Source: Chloroflexota bacterium (GTDB taxonomy: Bacteria; Chloroflexota; Dehalococcoidia; GIF9; UBA5629). Taken from it: a DNA stretch of 41,962 nt. How positions within the stretch are numbered: position 1 is the stretch's first letter; each line of letters starts with the position of its first letter. Positions 7,182 through 16,055 of the stretch are shown piece by piece. Location: NCBI GenBank assembly GCA_016875875.1, contig VGOP01000008.1:83834-125795 (forward strand), given 5' to 3'. The notes beneath the pieces were generated by a model. It saw only the letters and a list, made by a program, of their open reading frames with translations. It was not told the DNA's origin and made no database searches. A program made the position numbers and the translations under genes.

Positions 7182-8185
7182 TGAAGAAGTGGATAGGATG
7201 GACGGTATTAGCCATCTTTGTTGTGGCTATCATTGTAAATCTTGTCATGGTAATCAGGATACCCAATGACATAATGGAGATTACACTGACGCAGAGGTTC
7301 AATTATCCACCTAACCAGTGGGTTTTTGCCCCGCCGGCGACAGCAGAACGCAGAACGATAGTTAGGCCATCGCCTGACCTTCTCTATTCACTCTGCTGCT
7401 ATGACATAAGCCAGTACCCTCTTCGTTTAACTGCGGCTATACCTGATAATTATTGGTCTATCTCAGGTTTTGCCATGAATACGGACAATTTCTTTGCCAT
7501 CAATGACAAGCAGGCGAAGTCGAACCCAATCGAGGTAGTTTTGATCCGGAAGGATATGACGTATCAGGATACAACGGGGAAAGCACATGTCATAGTCGCA
7601 CCCACCGACAGGGGCATAATCTTAATTCGGACAGTCATCACCAGTAAGGCTGATTTGCCAGGTCACACGGAGATTCAAAAGAAAGCCACCATTGAGTTGG
7701 TAGGAGCTCCAGCCGAAGAGGAGGTAGTGAAACCGCCAACCGCAGGCGGACTCTCATTTGAGGCAGCTGAATATGTGAATACCGAGCACAGCTTCTCTAT
7801 TAAATACCCGGCCGCTTGGGTAAAGGGACAGCCTGTGGGAGCACAGGTCTTTACTGCTGCGGCAACCGCCAGGGTTCCAGTGATAACCGTCAGCATTAGG
7901 GAGGCTGCTACCTTTACCGGTGCACTCAAGGCTGGCCTGGAAGAGTCTGGCGGTTCGAATATAAATATTGGGCCCGAGAAACAGACGAAGCTGGCTGATG
8001 GCACCGAGGCTACCACAGCCAAGGCTGATTGGACGGTTAAGTCGGGCTACCCAGGCGAGACCTTTGCCCTAGGAGTGCAGAAGGGCAGCAAGTGGATCGT
8101 GGTTACAATAACCACTGTAGCTATGCTTGTCCCTTACGATGAAGCAAAGTTCTCTGAAATAGCCCATACCCTACAATCCAAATAG
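7181..8185 (+). CDS. DUF1254 domain protein with C-terminal PsbP/DcrB-like domain
   Basis: This 334-residue protein has an N-terminal membrane anchor (about residues 4-26) and a DUF1254-like domain (about 40-175; RPSPDLLYSLCCYDIS, IPDNYWSISGFAMNTDNFFAI). A linker rich in E, V and P follows. The C-terminal domain (about 200-334) begins YVNTEHSFSIKYPAAW, a pattern shared with PsbP/DcrB-like lipid-associated or secreted domains. ATG overlaps the preceding stop by one base, and AAGGAGG lies 10 nt upstream, inside the DUF1214 gene. The split DUF1214/DUF1254 arrangement plus the extra domain suggests an extracytoplasmic two-component assembly. No enzymatic residues can be named. The PsbP-like call is pattern-based and less certain than the DUF1254 call. 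Confidence 0.78.
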   Translation: MKKWIGWTVLAIFVVAIIVNLVMVIRIPNDIMEITLTQRFNYPPNQWVFAPPATAERRTIVRPSPDLLYSLCCYDISQYPLRLTAAIPDNYWSISGFAMNTDNFFAINDKQAKSNPIEVVLIRKDMTYQDTTGKAHVIVAPTDRGIILIRTVITSKADLPGHTEIQKKATIELVGAPAEEEVVKPPTAGGLSFEAAEYVNTEHSFSIKYPAAWVKGQPVGAQVFTAAATARVPVITVSIREAATFTGALKAGLEESGGSNINIGPEKQTKLADGTEATTAKADWTVKSGYPGETFALGVQKGSKWIVVTITTVAMLVPYDEAKFSEIAHTLQSK

Positions 8186-8333
8186 CAAGCGGGAAAAGTC
8201 AGCCTTGTTCTATATCAGCACAATTCACCCGAAACAATGGCTTAAGGTCAGCAGGAGTTCCTGTTCACAATTCTCGGTCTGTTTGAGAAATCCGAGAGAG
8301 AAATAATTGAAATAATTGAGGAGGTTGTATTTG

Positions 8334-10349
8334 ATGAAAAACGTCAGACAATGGTTAGTCAGTGCCCTTAGCATCAGCATTGTATTAACAATTTGCCTCG
8401 GCTTGGCGTGTGTTTCAGCGCCGGCCATTGACATGGCGGTTGACAGCAAAGCCGTCGGTATCGGTGCCTTAGATGCGCTGTCAGATCTGGAGAGTCAGAT
8501 ATCTGCGTTGCCAGACTCTGCTTTTACAGATCCGAACCATCGTAACACGCTGCTAAATAATCTTGATGACGCAATAAACCAGGTTGAAAATGGTGGCTAC
8601 AAGGGCGCACTTAATAAGCTTGACAAGGATGTTAAAAATAATATCAAGGAGTGGATAGTCGCTGCTCAACAACCCGCAGTACTGGACAGTGTGGACGTTG
8701 CCATCGTTTGCACCACTAATGCATCGCTTACCACAGTAAAGACCGTATACGGCAAAGTTGCAGGGACAAACGCAGGCAATGACAGCTGGGTCTGGAAGGG
8801 AATTCCCTATGCTAAGCCACCGGTAGGGGCACTAAGATGGAAGGCACCGCAGGACCCCGATTCATGGCAGATAGTTCGCCACTCTACGGATACATTCACG
8901 CCGGCCACTCAACCGGTAATGTCACTGCAGTGGATGCCCGCAAACCAGATTACCGGTTCGGAGGATTGCCTATATTTGAACATATTCCGGCCTAAGATAG
9001 GCGCCAAGAACCTGCCAGTCTACATCTGGATCCACGGCGGAGCTAACTTTTTCGGTGGTGCCCATAGGTACGATGCGTCTCTCATGGCCAGTAAATGTAA
9101 TATGGTCGTGGTTGTGATTCAGTACAGGCTCGGCCCATTCGGTTGGTTCATCCATCCAGCACTTAATGCCGGAGGTTCCAGTGAGGACAGGTCCGGCAAC
9201 TACGGCACCCTAGACACAATCCAGGTTCTCAAATGGGTGCGCAATAACATTGCAGCATTCGGTGGCAACCCGGATAACGTGGCAGTAGCTGGTCAATCAG
9301 CCGGCGGATTTAACACGATGAACCTCATTATTTCACCTTTGGCGAAGGGCCTTTTCCACAAGGCAATTTCGCAAAGCGCTGGAGGTGGCCTCATCCCGGT
9401 TGAAACCGGTGTTGCACGGGCCAATGCCATTATAGATAAGCTCCTTGTAGCTGATAAGACCTGCCCCGACTTGGCGGCGGCAACAGCTTACCGCACAGCC
9501 ATGACAAATGAAAAAATAGAAGCCTACCTTAAGGGCAAGACGACTCATGAAATAATGCGGGCCGCGATGAACGACAGGGGTGCCATTGACAATGTTTCAC
9601 CCTTTATAGATGGTGCGGTGATACCCGGCAAGGCTGCTGATATCATCGCATCTGGGAATTACAACCATGTCCCGATTATCCTGGGAAGCACGGAGGATGA
9701 ATTGAAGCCCTTCATGCCCCTCTATGGCGCGGCCGTTCCAACTTCTACTGGTCAAACCTGGTTCGCTGCATTCAAGATTATATCCGGTGAGCTGCCCCTA
9801 GATACAGTATTTGCAACGTCGGATAAGCTCATTTACGATGCCTGTGGCAAATATCCTTCACTCAACTGGAAAGCAGGCGCAGTGGATTCCGTCGCCAGGC
9901 TTTTAACAGACAAACAGGATAATGTCTACTGCTACTTCTTTAAGTGGGGTGGCTCGGGTTCCGGCCCGGCACCGTTAGATTTCCTCTATGGGGCTGGCCA
10001 TTCTTTGGATATCTCGTTCTTCTTCGGATGGGACAGTGACACTTATGGAATTTACTTCTTCAACTCAACCAACGAGCCTGGCAGGGTAGCGCTTCAACAG
10101 GCCATGATGTCCTACCTGGCGAACTTTGCTCGCACAGGAGACCCCAATGGTTCCGGCTTACCCGTATGGGCAAAATGGTCTAACGTCCCAGGCGAACCTA
10201 AATCCATTACGTTCAATGCAAGCAATACCGAGGCCGACATCGTGATGGAGAACTGGGAAATAACCAGAGCAGATGCACTGGCACAGATAGATGCTTTGCC
10301 GTTGCCGTCGGAAGCCAAATCTTTGATCAAAAGATTTTTAATCTACTAA
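8334..10349 (+). CDS. Secreted type-B carboxylesterase with N-terminal helical domain
   Basis: This 671-residue protein has a signal peptide (about residues 1-30). A helical domain (about 45-110) contains SDLESQISALPD and LLNNLDDAINQVENGGYKGA, resembling FIMAH-type domains of secreted proteins. The alpha/beta-hydrolase carboxylesterase domain follows (about 130-660). The oxyanion segment is HGGANFFGG (234-242), the nucleophile is S322 in AGQSAGG, the acid is probably E456, and the histidine is H556 in GAGHSLDI. The family hydrolyses carboxylic esters; the substrate is unknown. The ATG at 8334 is chosen because GAGGAGG (8318-8324) lies 9 nt upstream; an in-frame TTG at 8316 precedes that site. 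It follows the DUF1254 gene by 148 bp and may share its transcript. Confidence 0.87.
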   Translation: MKNVRQWLVSALSISIVLTICLGLACVSAPAIDMAVDSKAVGIGALDALSDLESQISALPDSAFTDPNHRNTLLNNLDDAINQVENGGYKGALNKLDKDVKNNIKEWIVAAQQPAVLDSVDVAIVCTTNASLTTVKTVYGKVAGTNAGNDSWVWKGIPYAKPPVGALRWKAPQDPDSWQIVRHSTDTFTPATQPVMSLQWMPANQITGSEDCLYLNIFRPKIGAKNLPVYIWIHGGANFFGGAHRYDASLMASKCNMVVVVIQYRLGPFGWFIHPALNAGGSSEDRSGNYGTLDTIQVLKWVRNNIAAFGGNPDNVAVAGQSAGGFNTMNLIISPLAKGLFHKAISQSAGGGLIPVETGVARANAIIDKLLVADKTCPDLAAATAYRTAMTNEKIEAYLKGKTTHEIMRAAMNDRGAIDNVSPFIDGAVIPGKAADIIASGNYNHVPIILGSTEDELKPFMPLYGAAVPTSTGQTWFAAFKIISGELPLDTVFATSDKLIYDACGKYPSLNWKAGAVDSVARLLTDKQDNVYCYFFKWGGSGSGPAPLDFLYGAGHSLDISFFFGWDSDTYGIYFFNSTNEPGRVALQQAMMSYLANFARTGDPNGSGLPVWAKWSNVPGEPKSITFNASNTEADIVMENWEITRADALAQIDALPLPSEAKSLIKRFLIY

Positions 10350-10457
10350 GCTAGGATCTCTTTGAAGGATAGATGACTATCGGGGCTGGCGACAAAGCTA
10401 CATTAGAAGGTTTGCCGCCGCTGGTGATGACTAACATATGCGATGGTATAACAAGAC

Positions 10458-10485
10458 AAGGGAGCCCACCTTGGGCTCCCTTCTT
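10458..10485 (+). terminator. Terminator-like hairpin after the esterase gene
   Basis: An 11-bp perfect stem (10458-10468 with 10472-10482) has a 3-nt loop and is followed by a short T-rich tail (CTTATC). The tail is poor, so termination may be partial or factor-assisted. Confidence 0.6.
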
Positions 10486-10636
10486 ATCGGTTTAATAACG
10501 GGGCTATCTTCCGCTTCGGGGTGCCCCACTACATCGACAAAGCCGGTGCAAAGTGAACACATTAGGGCGGTTTGTTCAACAGGACCGCCAGTTCATTTTG
10601 CTAACATACTTTTCAGCACCACCCACCGCACACGAT

Positions 10637-10666
10637 TTGCTATGTAGAAGCATCTGATGGCATAAT
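10637..10666 (+). promoter_or_regulatory. Weak candidate promoter for the GPH symporter gene
   Basis: TTGCTA (10637-10642), an 18-nt spacer and CATAAT (10661-10666), the last preceded by TG as in extended -10 elements. It lies about 60 nt before the ATG at 10728. The match is moderate. Confidence 0.35.
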
Positions 10667-10727
10667 TGGAGCTTGATTCGTAACCTTTCTAAATTAATTC
10701 CGTTTCCGGATTAAAAAGGGGGAGAAT

Positions 10728-12146
10728 ATGGAAACCATTAGCGAAAAGAAGACAGGCACCGAACAAAAGAAGATACAAAGGCTCCCTTTCGGGATAAAGT
10801 TGAGCTACGGCATCGGTGACATCTCCAATAACATTTTCATCGTCGCCACGGGGATGTATCTCCTATTCTTTATGACGAATGTGGTCGGCATCAATCCCGC
10901 GCTGGCGGGGATCATGCTCCTGTTTCCCAAGATCTGGGATGTCATCGAAGACCCAATCATGGGGGCCATCTCGGATATCACCCGCTCCCGGTTCGGTCGG
11001 AGGCGCATCTATCTCCTCTACGGCGCGATCCCCTTCGGCGTCACCTTTTTCGTCCTCTTTATCGCCCCTGGCTATCGGAGCGAGTTCGCCAACGCGCTCC
11101 AAATATCGCTCCTCTTCGCGCTGGGCTGCACTGTCTTTACGGTCGTCAACGTTCCGTATGCCAGCATGGTGCCGGAGATGTCGGACGATTATAACGAGCG
11201 GTTGTCGATCACATCTTTTCGCATGTTCCTTGCCTCCGTCGGCGCACTACTGGCTGGGGCGCTGGCCCTGCCTCTGGTGCAGGCCGGTGGGGGAGGCGCC
11301 GCCGGTTTTCAATTGATGGGGATCGTCTTCGGCGTGGGTATCATTATCTCGTGTCTTATCTGCTTTTTTGGCACGAGAAAGGCGCCAAGCCTGCCGCCGA
11401 AAAAGGAGATGCCTCCCATGAAAGAGCAGGTCAGGATCGCGGTTAAGAATTATCCCTTTGTCATGTTGATGACCAGCTATTTCTTACAGGCGCTGGCCAT
11501 CGGCGTCATGATGGCGGGGTTCGTCTACTATGTGAAATACGCGATGAACCTGCCCGAGACCGCGATGAACGTCGCCTTTCCCATCTTTCTAATCACCGGC
11601 ATCCTGTTTATCCCGGTATGGCTCGCGGTGGGAAAGAGACTCGGCAAGATAAAGTCGTACTATATCGGGCTCGCCATATTTACCGTCATGATGGGGTCCC
11701 TCTTCTTTACGAGCTCTTCTCTGCCGTGGCTCTTCTATGTACAGGTATTCCTGGCGGGGATCGGTTTCTCGAGTTTTCAGCTCTTCCCATTCTCGATGCT
11801 ACCCGACACGATCGAGTATGATCAGATGCAGTCCGGCTTGCGGCGCGAGGGGGTCTTTTCTGGCATGTGGTCAGCGGGCCAAAAGATCGCCTACTCCGTG
11901 GGACCTCCTATCGTAGGCTTTGCCCTCGCCCTTTCGGGATTCGTGATGGAAGGCCCCCAGCCTGAGAGCCTTAACGTCGGGGTTCGCGCAATTTTCTGCC
12001 TGTTTCCAGCGGCCATGATCCTGTTGAGTTTCCTGCCGTTTCGCAAGTACAATCTCACCGAAGAGGAATTCGAACGGGTAAAGGCGCACATCTCCCGGAC
12101 CGCGGAGAGCCAGATAGGCAAACAAAACAGGCCTCGTTCTAAGTAG
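10728..12146 (+). CDS. GPH-family (MelB-type) sugar:cation symporter, MFS
   Basis: This 472-residue protein has about twelve membrane segments. It carries the GPH signature early on: LSYGIGDISNNIF, then IWDVIEDPIMGAISDITRSRFGRRR, with the conserved aspartates in helix II and the loop 2-3 arginines. A later segment, LPDTIEYDQMQSGLRREGVFSG, is also typical. Members import glycosides, pentosides or hexuronides with Na+ or H+ across the cytoplasmic membrane; the substrate cannot be told. GGGGGAG precedes ATG. The gene is visibly richer in G and C at third positions (many TCC, CTC, ATC, GGG codons) than its neighbours, which suggests a different recent history. No sugar kinase or hydrolase sits beside it; the nearest glycosidase is at 38245-39654. 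Confidence 0.88.
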   Translation: METISEKKTGTEQKKIQRLPFGIKLSYGIGDISNNIFIVATGMYLLFFMTNVVGINPALAGIMLLFPKIWDVIEDPIMGAISDITRSRFGRRRIYLLYGAIPFGVTFFVLFIAPGYRSEFANALQISLLFALGCTVFTVVNVPYASMVPEMSDDYNERLSITSFRMFLASVGALLAGALALPLVQAGGGGAAGFQLMGIVFGVGIIISCLICFFGTRKAPSLPPKKEMPPMKEQVRIAVKNYPFVMLMTSYFLQALAIGVMMAGFVYYVKYAMNLPETAMNVAFPIFLITGILFIPVWLAVGKRLGKIKSYYIGLAIFTVMMGSLFFTSSSLPWLFYVQVFLAGIGFSSFQLFPFSMLPDTIEYDQMQSGLRREGVFSGMWSAGQKIAYSVGPPIVGFALALSGFVMEGPQPESLNVGVRAIFCLFPAAMILLSFLPFRKYNLTEEEFERVKAHISRTAESQIGKQNRPRSK

Positions 12147-12229
12147 AGTCTTTAGAGTGAAAATAGGAAATGGCACCCAATCATACTATTTGGAGTAGTG
12201 CCTTTGTTGGCTCTCTGGGCTAAGTTTGG

Positions 12230-12277
12230 GAGGTCAGGCACTGGCAATAAGTTTGAATCCTACCCACGCCTGACCTC
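12230..12277. terminator. Long-loop hairpin between convergent genes
   Basis: A perfect 10-bp inverted repeat, GAGGTCAGGC and GCCTGACCTC, is separated by 28 nt and followed on the plus strand by ATGTTTTCTT. It lies between the convergent symporter and serine hydrolase genes and may terminate the symporter transcript. The long loop makes this uncertain. Confidence 0.4.
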
Positions 12278-12349
12278 ATGTTTTCTTCGCGGGTCTATGA
12301 TAAAGCAGCGAATGGCCGAATCAGCTTGGCTTTGCTTGAAATCCTCAGA

Positions 12350-13597
12350 CTAGTCGACGACGGCCTTGTAAATCATACTCTGTATTAAATTCCGGTAATA
12401 CTCCCGGAGGCTTGGAGTGCTCACCATAAAAACAGCAACCAGGTCTTCCTTGGGATCAACCCAGTACACGGTCCCGGCAGCACCACCCTTACAGAATTCG
12501 CCGACATTTGCCGGAAAGTCTGCACTTGCAGTATCAACGCGAACGTAAAAATCGAAGCCTACACCATATCCATGTCCGGGTATGTACAGGGCATCGTCGC
12601 GGTTGCCCAGTGGGCCCAATTGATCCGAAGTTATGAAGGCCACGGTTGTCGGTTTCAGCAGACGCTTACCTTCAAGTTCGCCGCCATTTAGGAGCATCTG
12701 GGCAAAGCGCGCCCAATCCATGGCCGTCGATACTGAACCCCCACCTCCACTCCAATATTTCCTATTGGGGTCAGTTACATCAATGCAGAGAGGCCATGCG
12801 GGGTCCAAGTAAACCAAACGGTCTATGTCCTCTCCTGTAATCTGGAATCCGGAATCTTTCATTTCCAATGGTTTGTAAATGCGTTCTGCAAAGAATTTGT
12901 CCAGCGTCATGCCGGAGACAACCTCTATCACCCGACCAAGGACATCATACGACACGCCGTATCGATATATGGTTCCCGGATTTTCAACCAGCGGCATCTT
13001 GGCCACCTTTTCACACACTTCGGCATTTGTTAATCCTTCAAGTTTATTCATGCCAGCTTGTAAGTACATGGCTTGAATGACTGTTGGAGGAAAAAACCAA
13101 TAACTTAATCCTGAAGTGTGTGTGGCAAGGTTCTGAATCGTCATAACGTTGCTGGGTTGCGCCATGGTGACCACATCTTTGCCTGTCTCGTCTTTCGAGA
13201 CTTCCCCCACTTTAATATCTTTAAAAGCCGGTATGTATTTTTCGACCGGGTCTGTAAGCGCCAATTTCCCCTCATCCATCAACATAGCGACCGCCAAGGC
13301 GGTGATGGATTTAGTCATGGAGTAGACGCGGAATATCGAGTCCTTTTCCATCAGTAACTTTTTCTCATTGTCCCGGTAGCCGAAACTCTTGAAGTAGGCG
13401 ATTTTCCCATCTCGAGCCACTAAGAGAACAGCGCCGTTTATTTTGTTTGCTGCTACGTCGTCATTTAATACAGTGTCAATCTGATTTAGTCGTTCCGACG
13501 AAAGACCGACATCCTCTGGCTTAACCGTTTCACTGGAGAAGACTGCAGGCTGGGCGCAAGCTGCAAAAACAGAAGAGATTAACAGGACCGATAGCAA
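12350..13597 (-). CDS. Secreted serine hydrolase, beta-lactamase (class C/EstB) family
   Basis: This protein of 415 residues or more contains the SxxK motif S93-M-T-K96 in FRVYSMTKS. It has the Tyr region PGTIYRYGVSYDVLG (about 208-221) and a C-terminal KGGAAGTVYW segment in place of KTG. These fit the penicillin-binding/EstB/class C fold; esterase or peptidase activity is more likely than resistance. The N terminus encodes a hydrophobic signal ending VFAACAQ, possibly a lipobox. The start is unclear. TTG 13597 has no ribosome site, whereas AAGGAGG (13658-13664) lies upstream and the open frame continues through a basic n-region (KIEKVYQNK), but its codons at the right spacing are ATC, not ATG, GTG or TTG. 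The true protein may begin near 13651. Confidence 0.85.
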   Translation of the reverse strand: MLSVLLISSVFAACAQPAVFSSETVKPEDVGLSSERLNQIDTVLNDDVAANKINGAVLLVARDGKIAYFKSFGYRDNEKKLLMEKDSIFRVYSMTKSITALAVAMLMDEGKLALTDPVEKYIPAFKDIKVGEVSKDETGKDVVTMAQPSNVMTIQNLATHTSGLSYWFFPPTVIQAMYLQAGMNKLEGLTNAEVCEKVAKMPLVENPGTIYRYGVSYDVLGRVIEVVSGMTLDKFFAERIYKPLEMKDSGFQITGEDIDRLVYLDPAWPLCIDVTDPNRKYWSGGGGSVSTAMDWARFAQMLLNGGELEGKRLLKPTTVAFITSDQLGPLGNRDDALYIPGHGYGVGFDFYVRVDTASADFPANVGEFCKGGAAGTVYWVDPKEDLVAVFMVSTPSLREYYRNLIQSMIYKAVVD

Positions 13598-13825
13598 TAG
13601 GATTGAGCAAACCAGCCAAATCTTGTTTTGATATACCTTCTCTATTTTGATGATACGCCTCCTTTTTGGATTCTAGATAAGTGCTGTAACTTCGAAATGG
13701 CAGTGAAGCCCATAATACCTAACCAAGATGTGTAATATTCACCTCCTTTCAATGAGATTTATGTTTATAATCATTAGTTTCTTGCTACGGAGTAAGAATA
13801 ATTCAATCACTGAACAATTACGTGT

Positions 13826-14833
13826 TTATGCCACTGCTTTCAATACGCACAATGCGCGCAGCGTTACCCACTTGTTAGGTTGTTTCTTAGCACCAAAGTC
13901 TATCCACGTCTTGCCTGTGTAGTCGTATTCCAGCAACCAACGCCCCTGAGCATCTTGCTTGTCATAAATTATGGCCAAAGCATTTGTCAGCCTAGGGTCA
14001 TTACCGTAGCCTAATCCAATCAGCGCCTCAACGTTCTGCAGCAAATCGGTAACATAAAACACTGGAAAGCCGAATTTCCACCAATTTCGGCTCGGTTTAT
14101 TGCTGTACCCGCAGGGATAATCTGCCTTGGCTGGGTCTTTGCTGAACAGGAAATCAACTCCTACGTTAATCGCGTTATCTATCAGTACCGTCCTTTTTCC
14201 CTTCGGCAATTTACTGAAAGCCAGCATTACTTTCACTGCTCCCCAGGCACAGGGCAATTTATTATTTGAGCCACAGGCAAAGTTCGGTCCACGTTTCGCA
14301 GAGTAGTAACGCACCGGGGCCGACTTATCTTCCATCGGAGCTACACCTTCCCCTGTGACACTCCTCGCCATCCACTCAAACGCTTTATCTAAGCGTGGGT
14401 CTTCACATCCCAGGTCAAGTAATGCGGCGCAAAGGTCTCCTTGCAAACAATCTGCTGTTCCCGAGGGAAGCCCATTCACTGTGAAATGCCCACCTTTTGT
14501 CAGCGTATGCTCCAATAAATAGGAACAGGCGGTGGCTATGCGCTCATCCATTTCAATAGAAGCGCCAAGCTGAGACAACAAGATAATCGACCACACAGTT
14601 CCGGTGTATTTCGGGTAATACCCGGCTCCGGGTTGCTCCCAGTATCCTTCTTTTTCCATCTTTTCTAACACGTGAGCAATAGGGCCTTCAGCGTGTGCCC
14701 TTTTCTTTACCGCCATCAATTCATCTGCATCGGTTTCCATTAGGTCACGCATGGCAAGGTATTTCACGCCAATATCGCTCAGCTCCAGTAACCACTGTAA
14801 TTGATTTTCCTTTATCTTAATGTCCATTGCCAT
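13826..14833 (-). CDS. Alpha/alpha-toroid (prenyltransferase/squalene-oxidase repeat-like) protein
   Basis: This 335-residue soluble protein is made of repeated helical segments with aromatic and glycine turns (YTGTVWSIILLSQLGA, GTADCLQGDLCAALLDLGCEDPRL, PCAWGAVKVMLAF, QGRWLLEYDYTGKTW). This fits the alpha/alpha toroid of prenyltransferase/squalene cyclase repeat proteins. The DXDD motif of squalene-hopene cyclases is absent, so terpene cyclisation is not supported. Related entries are sometimes labelled NifH, but there is no P-loop or nitrogenase signature here. GGAGG lies about 7 nt before ATG 14833. It follows the methyltransferase gene by 18 bp, so the two are probably co-transcribed. The function is unknown. 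Confidence 0.72.
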   Translation of the reverse strand: MAMDIKIKENQLQWLLELSDIGVKYLAMRDLMETDADELMAVKKRAHAEGPIAHVLEKMEKEGYWEQPGAGYYPKYTGTVWSIILLSQLGASIEMDERIATACSYLLEHTLTKGGHFTVNGLPSGTADCLQGDLCAALLDLGCEDPRLDKAFEWMARSVTGEGVAPMEDKSAPVRYYSAKRGPNFACGSNNKLPCAWGAVKVMLAFSKLPKGKRTVLIDNAINVGVDFLFSKDPAKADYPCGYSNKPSRNWWKFGFPVFYVTDLLQNVEALIGLGYGNDPRLTNALAIIYDKQDAQGRWLLEYDYTGKTWIDFGAKKQPNKWVTLRALCVLKAVA

Positions 14834-14851
14834 TAGAGTCCTCCATCTGGC

Positions 14852-15499
14852 TCAGTTTACACCCAAAAGTATCCATAAAATGTGATGGTGAGTCTCCCCA
14901 TTAGAACGAGGTTCATAATGCTCGTGCTCAAATATTTCCTTAACAGTTAAGAAACTGAAATCTCCTTCCAGCTCTTCCCGTGTACAAAAATGGAGGAACC
15001 TCTCGTCTTCAAATGAGTTATCCTCGTTCTCGATGCGTTTACCTCTGCCAAAGTGCTCTGGGTCACCCGTGGAAAACGTGCTGAGGAAAAGCATGCCACC
15101 AGGCTTCAGCTTCTTTTCAATTATATCCCTGAGGGCGTTTCTTTCTTCCATTTTTAGCAACTGATAAAGGTTAGAGGCGAATATAATTTCGAATTTGCCG
15201 TCATCCATCTGCCTGAAGTCACAACATTCAAATCTGACACGCGATTCTAAATCATCAGCCAGCGCCTTCCGTGCCATTTCAATCGCTTCCCTGGAATTGT
15301 CAATGCCGAAAACATCGCATTTAATGTTTCGTGCCAAATATATGGCATCACGCCCATAGCCACATCCTAGGTCTAATATGTCGATAGCCTTGTAAGAGGG
15401 TTTGATTCCTTGAAGATAGTTGCAGGCAAAGGTAGCTAATTCGCTGGGTCTGTCACCCCAGACATGCTGATTAGTCCGATAAGTATTATCCCACGCCAT
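14852..15499 (-). CDS. Class I SAM-dependent methyltransferase
   Basis: This 215-residue cytoplasmic protein has motif I ILDLGCGYGRDA (about 41-52), acidic residue D in VFGIDNSREAIE (motif II), FECCDFRQM (motif III) and KPGGMLFLSTFS (post-motif). The start MAWDNTYRTNQHVWGDRPSE resembles TehB/thiol methyltransferase-like proteins with a short N-terminal cap. The substrate cannot be named. Its 5' end overlaps the 3' end of the upstream membrane-protein gene by 14 bp, and the toroid gene follows after 18 bp. The three genes therefore form a compact minus-strand operon. Confidence 0.88.
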   Translation of the reverse strand: MAWDNTYRTNQHVWGDRPSELATFACNYLQGIKPSYKAIDILDLGCGYGRDAIYLARNIKCDVFGIDNSREAIEMARKALADDLESRVRFECCDFRQMDDGKFEIIFASNLYQLLKMEERNALRDIIEKKLKPGGMLFLSTFSTGDPEHFGRGKRIENEDNSFEDERFLHFCTREELEGDFSFLTVKEIFEHEHYEPRSNGETHHHILWILLGVN

Positions 15500-15965
15500 C
15501 GGTTTCGTGTTTCTTTCTTCGGGTAATAAGAACGATGCTGCCCACTGTTCCCACTAGGTAGGCAAGCGGGCAAACGAAAATTGCCGTCATAAAGAAAAAT
15601 GGCTCATCGCCTATTCCGGTTCTCTCCCAGAAGTCCTCACCAAACCACAGAGCAAATGCCGCGCCAACAAGATTGTGCAGGAGCATGCTGGCAAAAATTC
15701 CCACAGCGGAAGCGCCGGCCAGTATGAGGAACTTCTTAAGGGTTCTGTCAATGTCCGCTTTCACTGCCAGAATCAGCAGTGCCAGTCCTAACAGAAAGAA
15801 AAGTGAGCCGGAAACGAAGAAAAGCGTCGGAGCGAAATTAACGCCTAGAATATCGTTGAGCAATTGCCTCAGTGGCGGTCCCAGAAGCAACTGCATTACG
15901 ATTGCAAGCAGGATGAAAACACCAAACAGTGCCCAGAATACCGGCAGAAGAAATTTGTTCGCCAT
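15486..15965 (-). CDS. Small four-helix integral membrane protein, unknown function
   Basis: This 159-residue protein has four hydrophobic segments: about residues 5-28, 45-68, 77-100 and 120-145. They are joined by short loops, with a basic C-terminal tail RRKKHE. No domain was recognised. The ATG at 15965 is chosen because GGAGGGG lies directly upstream; a longer frame would start inside or before that ribosome site. It overlaps the methyltransferase gene by 14 bp and is the first gene of that set. The 90 bp upstream hold no recognised element. Confidence 0.75.
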   Translation of the reverse strand: MANKFLLPVFWALFGVFILLAIVMQLLLGPPLRQLLNDILGVNFAPTLFFVSGSLFFLLGLALLILAVKADIDRTLKKFLILAGASAVGIFASMLLHNLVGAAFALWFGEDFWERTGIGDEPFFFMTAIFVCPLAYLVGTVGSIVLITRRKKHETDGVG

Positions 15966-16055
15966 TTTCCCCTCCATATAACTCGTAAGTTGCAAACAAT
16001 ACTAATCCTCCATCAATAGCTTGTCAATGAGCCAGATGGACAGATAGGGTCGTGG

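Larger units (their letters stand above)
10350..10727. other. Intergenic stretch between esterase and symporter genes
   Basis: It contains a terminator-like hairpin (10458-10485), a weaker 6-bp hairpin GGCGGT...ACCGCC (10574-10597) and a weak candidate promoter for the symporter. A 69-codon frame at 10438-10647 runs through the hairpin and has no ribosome site, so no gene is called. Confidence 0.6.

Noticed and set aside
10438-10647. 69-codon frame after the esterase gene
   Set aside because: It runs through a terminator-like hairpin, has no ribosome site, and its composition is not protein-like.
12230-12277. tRNA-like segment (gtttgaatcctaccc near a closing stem)
   Set aside because: It resembles a T-loop, but no D-arm or anticodon arm fits between the 10-bp arms, the length is only 48 nt and the T-stem does not pair.
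13826-14833. NifH (nitrogenase iron protein) label for the toroid protein
   Set aside because: No P-loop, no cluster cysteines in the NifH arrangement. The repeats fit an alpha/alpha toroid instead.
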